From positions 558,001-622,000 of the forward strand of contig OY762913.1 in NCBI GenBank assembly GCA_963666535.1: 64,000 nt of DNA, read 5' to 3'. This document shows positions 1 to 9,109 of the stretch, one piece after another. Every line of letters starts with the position of its first letter. Within the stretch, counting starts at the first letter, position 1. The notes below the pieces were generated by a model, which searched no databases, was not told the DNA's origin, and worked only from the letters and a program-made list of their open reading frames with translations. This DNA is from G963666535 sp963666535 (GTDB taxonomy: Bacteria > Bacillota > Clostridia > Oscillospirales > Oscillospiraceae). The position numbers and the translations under genes were made by a program.

Positions 1-1419
1 AACCCCCAGCACCCGCAGGGCGCGTCCAGCCATATCGTCAGCGGCGGCGGAAATGCGCTGCCGCTGCCCTTCGTTGAGCGGCAAGGCGCGAAATGCAGAG
101 CAGCGGGTTAGCAGCACATCGGGCGCGCCCTTGACGAAAACACGATACCCGCCTTCCGGCAGGGAGCAGATAACGCTCATGAGCTTGCGGGAGGAATCAA
201 AGGGGACTTCACCGCGGCGGGGGTAGTCCCGATCCAGCCGGCTTTTATCGAGACCCTCGGCCCGTGCGGCGTCCACCAGGGCGGCTTCGGTCGGGTCGCC
301 TGTGATCTTCCCCTCCCGCGAAACGGTGCAGTCGTTGCACAATGCGCCGGCAAGGAGTGTTTCCCGCTGGGCGGGGCCGACCGGCCAAAGCTCGGTGACC
401 GCCATTTTGTTGCGGGTCAGCGTGCCGGTCTTGTCCGAACAGATGACTCCCGCACAGCCCAGCGTTTCCACGGCGGGCAGGCGCTTGATAATGGCATTTT
501 TACCCGCCATGTCCTTCACGCCCATGGCCAGCACAATGGTGACGATGGCGGGCAGCCCCTCTGGAATGGCCGCCACAGCCAGAGAAACCGCCGTGAGGAA
601 CATATCCAAAAGAACCTTTCCCCGCAGAAGCCCGATGGCAAACAGCACGGCACAGACGGCCACGCAAAGAAAGGAAAGCGTTTTCGATACCTCTGCCATT
701 TTGCACTGCAGAGGCGTGCGAAGATCCCCCGTTTGGTGGAGCAGAAGGGCCACCCGGCCCACAGCGGTGTCCATCCCCGTGGCGGTGACAATGGCCGTGC
801 AGTGACCGCCGGTGAGAACGGTGGCAGACAGGAGCATATTCCGCCGGTCGGCCAAGGGCGTGTCCGGCGGAAGGGCATCGACCGTCTCCTTGGACACAGG
901 CACGGATTCTCCCGTCATAGCCGACTCGTCAGCGGTAACACCCGCGCACTCTAAAATACGTGCATCGGCCGGGACCAAGTCCCCCGCTTCCAACTGGATC
1001 ATGTCGCCGGGAACCAATTTGGCCGTATCCACACAGAGCAGCTGTCCATCCCGCAACACTTTTGCCTTTGGAGCGGAGAGCTTTTCCAACGCGTCCATTG
1101 CGCGGCGAGCGTTGTCCTCCTGTAAAATAGAGATGACGGCATTGACCGCTACGATAATCAGGATAATAGCGGCATCCAGCGCATCGCCTTCCCCGACAAA
1201 GAGAGACAGCGCCGCCGCGGCCAGAAGGACCAGGATCATGGGGTCCTTTAGCTGATTGAGAACGCGAAGGGGAAGGGGAACCGGCTTAATCCGGTCCAAT
1301 TGATTCGGCCCGTACTTAGATAGCTGTTTGGCCGCGGAATGGGCGCTCAGTCCGCGGGTTTTGTTACTGTCCAGCAGCTTGAGCAGCTGGGCGGGGGGGA
1401 TACTGTGCCATTGTGTCAT
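1..1419 (-). CDS. Ca2+-type cation-transporting P-type ATPase (partial, C-terminus beyond window)
   Basis: P-type (type IIA) cation pump, probably exporting Ca2+ across the cytoplasmic membrane. 473 codons are visible. The N-terminal cation-ATPase domain starts at once (LLKLLDSNKTRGLS), with the first membrane pair near residues 55-90. TGES of the actuator domain lies near residue 168, the M4 motif AIPEGLP near 290 and the phosphorylation motif SDKTGTL has its Asp at residue 329. The PEGLP motif is what places it with SERCA/PMCA-type pumps rather than heavy-metal CPx pumps. The nucleotide-binding domain is cut by the left edge, so the M5-M6 ion-site residues cannot be read. The start ATG at 1419 follows AAGGAGC. 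It is separated from the foldase gene by a hairpin terminator. Confidence 0.93.
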   Translation of the reverse strand, partial: MTQWHSIPPAQLLKLLDSNKTRGLSAHSAAKQLSKYGPNQLDRIKPVPLPLRVLNQLKDPMILVLLAAAALSLFVGEGDALDAAIILIIVAVNAVISILQEDNARRAMDALEKLSAPKAKVLRDGQLLCVDTAKLVPGDMIQLEAGDLVPADARILECAGVTADESAMTGESVPVSKETVDALPPDTPLADRRNMLLSATVLTGGHCTAIVTATGMDTAVGRVALLLHQTGDLRTPLQCKMAEVSKTLSFLCVAVCAVLFAIGLLRGKVLLDMFLTAVSLAVAAIPEGLPAIVTIVLAMGVKDMAGKNAIIKRLPAVETLGCAGVICSDKTGTLTRNKMAVTELWPVGPAQRETLLAGALCNDCTVSREGKITGDPTEAALVDAARAEGLDKSRLDRDYPRRGEVPFDSSRKLMSVICSLPEGGYRVFVKGAPDVLLTRCSAFRALPLNEGQRQRISAAADDMAGRALRVLGV

Positions 1420-1524
1420 AGCTGTCGCTCCTTATGTAATGGACTTGCAGATGCAATTACCATTATAAGGAAAATGTAGCGGCGCATTTAAGGGAAAAAG
1501 GGACTCTCCCACATAGAACGGCAG

Positions 1525-1566
1525 AAGAAGACGCGCCCACCGCCTATGCGGTGGGCGCGTCTTCTT
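1525..1566. terminator. Bidirectional hairpin terminator
   Basis: Perfect 19-bp stem (1525-1543 pairing with 1548-1566) around a 4-base CTAT loop. The outer stem is AAGAAG/CTTCTT, which gives a short U-rich tail on either strand. It lies after the stop codon of the minus-strand foldase gene and before the P-type ATPase. Confidence 0.75.
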
Positions 1567-1613
1567 TCAATACGGATAGAGCGCGAGGGTGCGATTGTTT
1601 TTCGCAATAGGAT

Positions 1614-2699
1614 TTAACCGTTGCGAAGGGTGGCCAGCGCGGTGTAAAATGCTTGAATGTCAAGATTTGTGTAGGCATCCGTATAGGTCACCTCGGCGGA
1701 ATCCAGCCATTCGGCCAGCAGCGCGTCAAAGCGAGCCGCAACATAGTCCTCTCTGCAATCCGAGGGCTCCACGGCAAGCCTTTGGATAATGTGATAACCG
1801 TAAGAGCTTTGGACAACGTCGCTGATCTTGCCCACATTCAGGGCCAAGGCGGCGGTTTCAAACTCTGCTACCATTTTGCCGGAGGAGGTCAGGTAGCCAT
1901 CGGGGTTTTCGGCAAGGCCGGTGTCCTCGCTGTATTCGTTCATCAGCGTGTCGAACAGCGTGAGGGGGTCAGAGCTTGCCCGCAGCTGGGCCAGCAGATC
2001 GTCGGCAATGGCCTTTTGGCTTGCGATGGTTGCCTCGTCATAGCTGGTTTTCGTGGAGGTGTCTTGGGTCAGCAGCAGAATGTGCTTGGCGCGGTAAACG
2101 CCGTTATCCGCAATATAAGACTCTAAATCTGCATCGGTGGGGGCATACGTCCCCCCGTCGGCAAACAGGAAGTCGTTCAAGTCGTTATAGAGATAGAATT
2201 GCTCCAGGATAGCGCGGAAGCCGTTCTCATCCAGACAGGACTGCTTCAGACGGTCCTGATACGCCTCGTCGGTATCATAGTCATCCCGCATAGCCTGAAT
2301 TTCGCCGTCAATGGCGGTCTGATCCTCGTCGTCCAGCGTGACGCCCTGCTCCGCGGCCTTCACAGCGGCGATCTCATAATGCTGTACGGTTTGTGCTGCG
2401 TTGCTGCGCAGGTAGTCAGAGAGCGTGGCGTCCGACCAATCCAGCCCGTCTGCACTGCCATAATAGTAATAAACCATATAGTCGATCGTGTAGCCCAGCC
2501 AGTAGAGATAGGTTTCGGCGGTTACTTCCTTGCCGCCCACCGTCATCATAACGGTGTCGCCGGGGATGCCGACCAGCTGCTGGACCACGTCATCCGCTGG
2601 TTCGGTCGTAGCAGCGGATGGGCTGTCGCAGCCGGAGAGACATCCGGTCAGCAGAGCGGCGGAAAGAACCAGCGCCGCGATGCGGGAAAACTTTTTCAT
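1614..2699 (-). CDS. PpiC/PrsA-like peptidyl-prolyl isomerase lipoprotein
   Basis: Extracytoplasmic foldase of 361 residues, expected to help secreted proteins fold on the outer face of the membrane. It begins with a lipoprotein signal peptide (MKKFSRIAALVLSAALLTGC; the lipobox cysteine is residue 20 or the later Cys of SGC). Residues 60-190 are a SurA_N-like helical region. The parvulin domain starts at YRAKHILLL near residue 203 and ends at SSYGYHIIQRL near residue 310. This length and order match PrsA/SurA-type foldases. It is a single gene between two terminators or gaps. Substrates cannot be inferred. The start ATG follows GGAGGATCTTAC. Confidence 0.88.
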   Translation of the reverse strand: MKKFSRIAALVLSAALLTGCLSGCDSPSAATTEPADDVVQQLVGIPGDTVMMTVGGKEVTAETYLYWLGYTIDYMVYYYYGSADGLDWSDATLSDYLRSNAAQTVQHYEIAAVKAAEQGVTLDDEDQTAIDGEIQAMRDDYDTDEAYQDRLKQSCLDENGFRAILEQFYLYNDLNDFLFADGGTYAPTDADLESYIADNGVYRAKHILLLTQDTSTKTSYDEATIASQKAIADDLLAQLRASSDPLTLFDTLMNEYSEDTGLAENPDGYLTSSGKMVAEFETAALALNVGKISDVVQSSYGYHIIQRLAVEPSDCREDYVAARFDALLAEWLDSAEVTYTDAYTNLDIQAFYTALATLRNG

Positions 2700-2809
2700 G
2701 TAAGATCCTCCTTGATTGCCTTGTAGTAAGACAAATTATACAATAGCACAAATCATGGAAAAGCACAACGGGAAAGCGGGGGAATGACGGGTTTGTTGCC
2801 TTGCGGGGG

Positions 2810-5800
2810 TCAGGAGGAGGCAGCAGCTGTGTTGGAATAATCCTCCATCAGCTTCTGGGCCAGCTTCAAAATGTCCTCGTCCTTGCGCAGGCGCAGCGCC
2901 AGATAGGGCTTTTCCCCTGCGGAGAACAGCAGTCGGCCCCGGTATTTGGTATCCCCGCACAGGGCGGAAACCCGTTGCAAATCAAATTCCGACAGGAGGA
3001 AGTTGAGATTCGTTCCCTTTTGCGAAATTTCGGAAACGCCGTTTTTGGCGGCGGCGGCGCGCAAAAGGGCCACGGAAATAAGATTGTTGACCGGTCTGGG
3101 CGGGTCGCCATAACGATCGACCAGTTCATCCACCACATCGTCTGCATCCTCCTCGGTGCGGATGTGGGCGATGCGGCGGTATAGATCCATCCGCTGCTCC
3201 GGCGAGGGTACGTAGCGGTCGGGAATGTTGGCAGTGATGGACAGATCGGCGGCGCACTCGGTGTTTTGGGGGATGGGGACGCCCTGCTCCCGCAGCACGG
3301 CCTCCTCCAGCAGCTTTAAATACATGTCGTAGCCAACGCTCAGCATAAAGCCAGACTGCTCCGGCCCCAGCACGTTGCCCGCGCCGCGGATTTCCAAATC
3401 CCGCATGGCGATTTTGAAGCCAGAACCGAATTCGGCAAATTCTCGGATGGCTGACAGGCGCTTAGAGGCCACCTCTGTCAGCACCTTGCCCCGCCGATAG
3501 GTCATATAGGCATAGGCACGGCGGGAGGACCGGCCCACACGGCCCCGAATCTGGTGGAGCTGGGCAAGGCCAAGCCGGTCGGCGTCCTCAATGATCAGGG
3601 TGTTTACATTGGAAATATCGATCCCCGTTTCAATGATGGTGGTACAGACCAGAATATCTACTTCGCCGTCGGTCATGCGGCTCATCACGTCGGAGATTTC
3701 ATCTTGGGTCATCCGGCCGTGGGCCACCGCCACGGAAGCGTCCGGTCCCAAAAGTTCGGCGATGCGCTTGGCGGTGCGGGCCACGGTCTCCACGCGGTTG
3801 TGAAGATAATAGACCTGTCCGCCCCGTTCCAGCTCCCGGCGCATGGCATCCGCCAGCACCGACCAGTCGTGCTCCAGCACATAGGTCTGCACCGGCTGCC
3901 GGTCATGGGGCGGCTCCTCAATGGTGCTCATGTCACGGATGCCGGACAGCGCCATGTTCAGGGTGCGGGGAATCGGCGTTGCCGAAAGCGTGAGCACGTC
4001 CACCTGGCGGGACAGCTCCTTCAGCTTTTCCTTGTGGGACACGCCAAAGCGCTGCTCCTCATCCACCACCAGCAGACCCAGATCCCGAAACACCACGTCC
4101 TTTTGGAACAGGCGGTGGGTGCCGATGAGCAAATCAATTTCTCCGCCGGCCAGTTTCCGAATGGTCTCTTTCATTTGGGCCGGGGTGCGGAATCGGCTGA
4201 CCAGATCAACCGTGACGGGATATTTCGCAAAGCGGCGCATGGCAGATAGATAATGCTGCCGTGCCAGCACCGTGGTGGGCACCAAAATCGCCGCCTGCTT
4301 GCCGTCCAGCACGCATTTCATAATGGCCCGGAACGCCACCTCGGTTTTGCCGTAACCCACGTCGCCGCACAGCAGGCGGTCCATGGGCTGCGGCTTTTGC
4401 ATGTCCACCTTGATTTCGGCGACACAGCGGAGCTGGTCGTCGGTTTCGGTGTATTCAAAAGCCTCTTCAAATTCCTGCTGCCAGGGGGAGTCGGGCGAGA
4501 AGGAGAAGCCGGGCTGCCGCTGCCGTTCGGCGTAAAGCTGGATCAGACCCTTGGCCAGATCCGCCACAGCCTTTCTGGCACGCGATTTGGATCGCTCCCA
4601 TTCCGCGCCACCCAATTTGGACAATTTTTTTGTTTCCGCATTGTCGCCGCCGCCGATGTACTTACTGACCATGTCCAACTGGGTGGCAGGGACATAGAGG
4701 ACATCGCTGCCGGCATAGGACAGCTTTACATAATCCTTTTCCACCCCATCGGCGGGGAGTTTCACCATGCCCATATAGCGGCCGACGCCGTGCAGCTCGT
4801 GAACCACCAGGTCGCCCACGGCCAGGTCGGCATAGCTCTTCAATTTTTGTCGGTTGGTAACAGCTTTCAGCTTTTTTCCCTTTTTTACACCGCCCTGCCC
4901 CTCAGTCAGGATAGACAGCTTGGCATCGGGGTACTCCAGTCCGGCGGAAAGACCGCCCAGCGTGATGACGGCGTGCCCGGGGTCTGGCAGTTTTTTTAAG
5001 GTAAAGTCTACAGCGGAGGGCACTTTTTCATCCCGAAGCAGCGTTTGCAGGGCAAGGGCACGCTGTTCTCCGGATACCAGCACCACGGCAGAGTGGCCGG
5101 CGGTACGGCAATAGGTCAGATCGGACACCGCTGTCTCCAGATTGGCGCCGAAGGAGGGCAACTGCTTGGCCAAAACGGACAGCAGGGTTCGGGGTGGGGC
5201 TGGATAGGAGGAAAGGGTAAAGGAATCCAGATAGCACACCGGAAAGTCCGCCAGCCCGCAGCAGAGTTCGTCAAAGGTGCAGGAAAAACAGGTCTGTCCC
5301 GGGGCAAGCACCCCCGTCTCCAGCAGAGTGGTCACATCCTCGTTTAGCTGCCATAGGTAGGTTTTGGCCCGCTCGGAGATGCGGCTGCTCTCGGAAAACA
5401 AGACAACGCCAGTGGGGGGAAGATAGTTCGCCGCCGTTGCAAAGGCGGGGTAAATAAGACCCAAATATCGATCCAACGCGGGGAATAAACGAGCCTCTTC
5501 CAGTGCTTCCCGGTCGTGGGACAGAGTGGAAAAAAGCTCGGCCTGTCCGGATTCCTGCGCAGTTGCAGCAAGCTGCTCCAGCTGAGCTACCAGCCCCGGA
5601 AGTCCGTCAGGAGCCAAACGGGGCAGAACCTCGGCGGCGGGGAGAAGGGTGGTTTGCTCCACATTCTCGGTGCGGCGTTGGGTGCCGGGGTCGAAGAGGC
5701 CCATGGAGTCGATCTCATCGCCGAAAAACTCCATGCGCACCGGTTGGGCGGCGGGGGAAAACACATCCAAGATACCCCCGCGCAGGGCGAACTGGCCGAC

Positions 5801-6307
5801 ACCCTCCACTTGTTCGCAGCGGAAGTAGCCCGCCCGCACCAGCAGCTCGGTCAGCTCATTGAGGTCGCAGTTGTCACCCACCCGCAGCGTGCGCGCCGCA
5901 GCATCCAGCAGCGCGGGGGGCAGGGTGCGCTGCAACAGGCTTTCCACCGTCGCCACCACAAGAGAAATCGAGCTGTCCCACAGACCCGCAAGGATGGACA
6001 GACGCTGGTGCTCCCATTCGTGGGAGACGGTGGCGGCGTTGTGAAACGTAAATTCCCGAGCCGGCAGAAGGGAGACCGGCTCGCCGGTCAGGGCGGTAAG
6101 ATCCCGGCAGAGACGGCGTGCCTCCCCTTCGTCGGCGCACACCAGGACCACCGGGCGGCCGGTCTGTTCACGGATCCCCGCGGCAAAATGGGCGCGATGA
6201 ATTGCCGCAAGGCCAGACACTGCCACCGGGCAGACACCGGCATCGATGGCGGTAAGCAGCTTAGAAAACTCTGGTATTCGGTTCAGGCAAGAGACCAGCA
6301 ATTTCAT
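2810..6307 (-). CDS. mfd: Transcription-repair coupling factor Mfd
   Basis: DNA translocase of 1165 residues that removes RNA polymerase stalled at lesions and recruits UvrA. The length is normal for Mfd. A UvrB-like N-terminal module (residues about 20-350) precedes the RNA polymerase-interacting domain (GDLVVHELHGVGRYMG near 497). The helicase core has Walker A GDVGYGKT near 648, DEEQRFG near 752, LSATPIPRTL near 780 and the arginine-finger motif QIRGRVGRSSRR near 925. The C-terminal TRCF domain ends the protein. It follows pth on the same strand. The roughly 235-base gap between them holds one copy of the long hairpin repeat, which is unusual inside this conserved gene pair. Confidence 0.97.
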   Translation of the reverse strand: MKLLVSCLNRIPEFSKLLTAIDAGVCPVAVSGLAAIHRAHFAAGIREQTGRPVVLVCADEGEARRLCRDLTALTGEPVSLLPAREFTFHNAATVSHEWEHQRLSILAGLWDSSISLVVATVESLLQRTLPPALLDAAARTLRVGDNCDLNELTELLVRAGYFRCEQVEGVGQFALRGGILDVFSPAAQPVRMEFFGDEIDSMGLFDPGTQRRTENVEQTTLLPAAEVLPRLAPDGLPGLVAQLEQLAATAQESGQAELFSTLSHDREALEEARLFPALDRYLGLIYPAFATAANYLPPTGVVLFSESSRISERAKTYLWQLNEDVTTLLETGVLAPGQTCFSCTFDELCCGLADFPVCYLDSFTLSSYPAPPRTLLSVLAKQLPSFGANLETAVSDLTYCRTAGHSAVVLVSGEQRALALQTLLRDEKVPSAVDFTLKKLPDPGHAVITLGGLSAGLEYPDAKLSILTEGQGGVKKGKKLKAVTNRQKLKSYADLAVGDLVVHELHGVGRYMGMVKLPADGVEKDYVKLSYAGSDVLYVPATQLDMVSKYIGGGDNAETKKLSKLGGAEWERSKSRARKAVADLAKGLIQLYAERQRQPGFSFSPDSPWQQEFEEAFEYTETDDQLRCVAEIKVDMQKPQPMDRLLCGDVGYGKTEVAFRAIMKCVLDGKQAAILVPTTVLARQHYLSAMRRFAKYPVTVDLVSRFRTPAQMKETIRKLAGGEIDLLIGTHRLFQKDVVFRDLGLLVVDEEQRFGVSHKEKLKELSRQVDVLTLSATPIPRTLNMALSGIRDMSTIEEPPHDRQPVQTYVLEHDWSVLADAMRRELERGGQVYYLHNRVETVARTAKRIAELLGPDASVAVAHGRMTQDEISDVMSRMTDGEVDILVCTTIIETGIDISNVNTLIIEDADRLGLAQLHQIRGRVGRSSRRAYAYMTYRRGKVLTEVASKRLSAIREFAEFGSGFKIAMRDLEIRGAGNVLGPEQSGFMLSVGYDMYLKLLEEAVLREQGVPIPQNTECAADLSITANIPDRYVPSPEQRMDLYRRIAHIRTEEDADDVVDELVDRYGDPPRPVNNLISVALLRAAAAKNGVSEISQKGTNLNFLLSEFDLQRVSALCGDTKYRGRLLFSAGEKPYLALRLRKDEDILKLAQKLMEDYSNTAAASS

Positions 6308-6419
6308 AATGAAACCTCAACAGTAAAATATTGGAAGCAAAAAATAGGAAGGAAGTCCGCTCCGAGCAGCGGGGGAGGGGGGGCGCATAGCGGTCCCTCG
6401 CTGTGCAGAGCGGCTGGTT

Positions 6420-6543
6420 CAAATTCTAACAGGCAGTGCATCCATGCAGTTGAAACGGCAAATAGGCCTGTTTTTGTCCAAAAGAGGAACGATTGCTCTT
6501 TCGGCAAATGCGATTAGCCAATCGCATTTGTTCAGTGGACATT
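6420..6543 (-). repeat. Long hairpin repeat, copy A1
   Basis: Read on the minus strand, this starts with the block AATGTCCACTGAACAAATGC shared with the copies at 30586 and 35172. It then makes hairpin 1 (AAATGCGAT/ATCGCATTT around a short loop) and hairpin 2 (CCGAAAGAG pairing with CTCTTTTGG), and continues with a diverged match to the CAAAACAG...CTGTTTGGATTTG block. The stem of hairpin 2 differs in sequence from the other copies but still pairs. The repeat begins at the pth stop codon and fills most of the pth-mfd gap. Similarity past 6420 toward mfd is weak. Confidence 0.7.
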
Positions 6544-7135
6544 AATTAAACTTGTTCATGGCGCTGTCCACGCCCTCGGCCAAAAGGCATGCGGCGGCAT
6601 CGGCGGCCTGTTTCACCGCAGCATCCATCAGCGGCTGATCCTTGGGCGGAAATTTGCCCAAAACCCAGCTCACCATGTCATAATCGGGGTGAGGCTTTTC
6701 TCCCACGCCCAATCGGATGCGGGGGAACTGATCGGTACCCAGGTGGAGGATGATGTTTTTCAGTCCGTTGTGTCCGCCGGCGGAGCCGCCCTTGCGGATG
6801 CGGAGCTTGCCCACAGGCATGGAAATATCATCGGAAAACACCAGCACATGATCGGCGGGGAGCTTGTAAAAATCCACCGCCTGCCGCACCGCTTCGCCGG
6901 AAAGATTCATATAGGTCACGGGCTTCATCAGCAGGACCTTGCAGCCGGAAAGCTCCGCCGTGTTGGTCAGCGCCTTATACTTCAGCTTTTGGATGGGAAT
7001 GTGAAGGCGCTCGCCAAGCTCGTCACCCACCAGAAATCCCACGTTGTGGCGGGAGTGTTCATACTCGTCACCGGGATTGCCCAAAAAGACCAGAAGCCAT
7101 TCCACACTGCCGCTTTTCGCTTTGTTAAAAAACAT
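6542..7135 (-). CDS. pth: Peptidyl-tRNA hydrolase
   Basis: Releases tRNA from peptidyl-tRNA dropped by ribosomes; cytosolic, 197 residues from the chosen start. Visible family motifs are LVFLGNPGDEYEHSRHNVGF near the N-terminus (catalytic His in RHNVG), KPVTYMNLSGE, and FSDDISMPVGKLRIRKGGSAGGHNGL. The start is the ATG at 7135, because TTGAGGTGTCTT places GAGGTG about five bases upstream. An in-frame TTG at 7147 would add four residues and would use up that ribosome binding site. It lies between prs and mfd in the order usual for Firmicutes. Confidence 0.95.
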   Translation of the reverse strand: MFFNKAKSGSVEWLLVFLGNPGDEYEHSRHNVGFLVGDELGERLHIPIQKLKYKALTNTAELSGCKVLLMKPVTYMNLSGEAVRQAVDFYKLPADHVLVFSDDISMPVGKLRIRKGGSAGGHNGLKNIILHLGTDQFPRIRLGVGEKPHPDYDMVSWVLGKFPPKDQPLMDAAVKQAADAAACLLAEGVDSAMNKFN

Positions 7136-7221
7136 AAGACACCTCAAATGAACTCACAGGGGCGGACGACCGTCCGCCCCTGTGAGAGGTAAATCCAGCA
7201 TTCAGGGGAGTTGCCCCCGTT

Positions 7222-8181
7222 TTACAGGAACAGCTTGGAAACCGAGGTTTCCTCGTAGATGTGGGAAATTGCCTCACCAAACATATGAGCAACGGACAGA
7301 TACTTGATCTTATCGCACTTCACGCCTTCCTTCGCGGGAATGGTGTCCAGTAAAGTCAGTTCCCTGATGTAACTTGCCTCCAGCCGATCGATGGCGGGGC
7401 CGGACAGAACGCCGTGAGAGGCGCAGGCATACACCTCGGTGGCGCCGCCGATTTCAATAATTGCCTTGGCCGCCCCACACAGGGAGCCTGCGGTATCCAC
7501 CATGTCGTCAAACAGAATGCATTTTTTGCCCCGCACGTCGCCGATGATGTTCATCACTTCGGAGGAGTTGGCCTTTTGGCGGCGCTTGTCCACAATGGCA
7601 AGACCCATGCCCAGCTTCTGGGCAAAGGCTCGGGCGCGGGCCACCGAGCCAACATCCGGGGAAACTACCACCATGTCGTCGGTCTGACCGGCGAACTTCT
7701 CACAGAAGTATTTGGTGAATACGGGGTTACCCAGCAGGTTATCCACGGGGATATCGAAAAAGCCCTGGATCTGTGCAGCGTGCAGGTCCATGGTCAGCAC
7801 GCGGTCCGCACCCGCCGCGGTGATGAGGTTGGCCACAAGCTTTGCGGAGATGGGGTCACGAGGCTTGGTCTTGCGGTCTTGGCGTGCATAGCCGAAATAG
7901 GGGATCACGGCGGTGATGCGGCCGGCGGAAGCGCGCTTGAGCGCATCAATAATAATGAGCAGCTGCATCAGGTTGTCGTTAACGGGGCCGCAGGTAGACT
8001 GGATGACGAAAACGTCAGAACCGCGGACGGTCTCATAGATGGAGACAAAATTCTCGCCGTCAGAAAAAGCGCCGGCCTCTGAATCACCCAGAGGACAGCC
8101 AATGTCCTTGCAGATGTCCTCCGCCAGTTTGCGATTGGAAGTGCCTGCGAAAATTTTAATGTCCTTGCCGTGTGCGATCAT
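7222..8181 (-). CDS. prs: Ribose-phosphate pyrophosphokinase (PRPP synthase)
   Basis: Makes PRPP from ribose 5-phosphate and ATP for purine, pyrimidine, NAD, His and Trp synthesis. From the ATG at 8181 it is 319 residues, the usual class I length. Motifs are KIFAGTSNRKLAEDIC, the flexible-loop region FGYARQDRK, DLHAAQIQGFFDIPVDNL and the PRPP-binding loop ILFDDMVDTAGS. Upstream in-frame starts would add up to 14 residues. The ATG at 8181 is preferred because AGAGGAAGG lies 8-10 bases before it and homologues begin at this point. It sits between glmU and pth. Confidence 0.95.
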   Translation of the reverse strand: MIAHGKDIKIFAGTSNRKLAEDICKDIGCPLGDSEAGAFSDGENFVSIYETVRGSDVFVIQSTCGPVNDNLMQLLIIIDALKRASAGRITAVIPYFGYARQDRKTKPRDPISAKLVANLITAAGADRVLTMDLHAAQIQGFFDIPVDNLLGNPVFTKYFCEKFAGQTDDMVVVSPDVGSVARARAFAQKLGMGLAIVDKRRQKANSSEVMNIIGDVRGKKCILFDDMVDTAGSLCGAAKAIIEIGGATEVYACASHGVLSGPAIDRLEASYIRELTLLDTIPAKEGVKCDKIKYLSVAHMFGEAISHIYEETSVSKLFL

Positions 8182-8229
8182 GTGAAACATCCTTCCTCTT
8201 ATCTGTATGATACTCTCTCTCAAATCTTG

Positions 8230-8901
8230 CTATTTCTTTTCCCGGCGTTTTTGGGCGGCCCAGCCGGGCTTGGCCGATTGGCGGGCACGGGCAATCGCCA
8301 GCGCGTCCGCCTCTACATCCTGCGTGATGGTGGAGCCTGCGGCGGTGTAAGCGCCGCTGCCCACAGACACGGGAGCGACCAGATTGGTGTTGCAGCCGAT
8401 AAAGCAGTCGTCGCCGATGTGCGTGCGGTATTTCGCGGTGCCGTCATAGTTTACCGTGACAGTGCCGCAGCCGAAATTCACCCGCTCACCCACGTCAGAG
8501 TCCCCCACATAGGTCAGGTGGGAGATTTTAGTCCCATTGCCAACCGAGGAGTTTTTCAGCTCCACAAAGTCGCCCACTTTGATGTGGTCACCCACGGTGC
8601 AGTTGGGACGGACATAGGCGAAGGGACCCACGCTGGTGTGGGAGCCAATGGCGGAGTCGTTGCACTGGGAGGAATTGATCACGGTGTTGTTTCCCACGGT
8701 GCAGTTTGTAATCATGGTGTTGGGACCCAGCTCACAGTTTTCCCCAATGACCGTGGCGCCCCGCAAAATGGTGCCCGGAAGCAAAAGGGAACCCCGGCCG
8801 ACAGAAACGGTGTCTTCCACATACACGGCGGAGGGATCCAGCATGATAACGCCGGCATCGAGAAGACGCTGGCGGTTTTCCTGCAATTGAGCGGCGTTCA
8901 T
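8230..8901 (-). CDS. glmU: Glucosamine-1-phosphate acetyltransferase half of GlmU (no uridyltransferase domain)
   Basis: Left-handed beta-helix acyltransferase of 223 residues. The hexapeptide repeats carry the signatures of the GlmU C-terminal domain: GPFAYVRPNCTVGDHIKVG, HLTYVGDSDVGERVNFGCG, VNYDG and the end CNTNLVAPVSVG. These support acetylation of glucosamine 1-phosphate. Normal bacterial GlmU is about 450 residues and carries an N-terminal nucleotidyltransferase domain (GTRMKS-type loop). That domain is absent: the protein begins in the linker helix (NAAQLQENRQRLLDAG) that joins the two domains in full-length GlmU. The start ATG at 8901 follows GAAGGAG. The position upstream of prs is the conserved glmU position. 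A separate uridyltransferase must exist elsewhere if the UDP-GlcNAc pathway is intact. Confidence 0.85.
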   Translation of the reverse strand: MNAAQLQENRQRLLDAGVIMLDPSAVYVEDTVSVGRGSLLLPGTILRGATVIGENCELGPNTMITNCTVGNNTVINSSQCNDSAIGSHTSVGPFAYVRPNCTVGDHIKVGDFVELKNSSVGNGTKISHLTYVGDSDVGERVNFGCGTVTVNYDGTAKYRTHIGDDCFIGCNTNLVAPVSVGSGAYTAAGSTITQDVEADALAIARARQSAKPGWAAQKRREKK

Positions 8902-9067
8902 AGGCACACTCCTTCAAATCGTATTCTCACGCATATCATTATACCAAAATAGACGGCGAAGGGAACGGTTTTTTTGGTTTTTTTTCTGTTTCTTTGCTTC
9001 CCACAGTTTTTGCGTCAGGTGGAGGGCGTAAATTATCAAAAACAGCGAGTGGGACGCCGTTTTTGAT

Positions 9068-9099
9068 AAAAAATCGGCCCATACCGCAGGTATGGGCCG
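9068..9099 (-). terminator. Rho-independent terminator of the HD-domain gene
   Basis: The stem CGGCCCATAC/GTATGGGCCG (9075-9084 with 9090-9099), read on the minus strand, is followed by ATTTTTTATC. An adjacent second inverted repeat (9033-9043 with 9059-9069, TTATCAAAAAC/GTTTTTGATAA) overlaps the T tract. Confidence 0.8.
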
Positions 9100-9109
9100 G
9101 TGAATGGAG

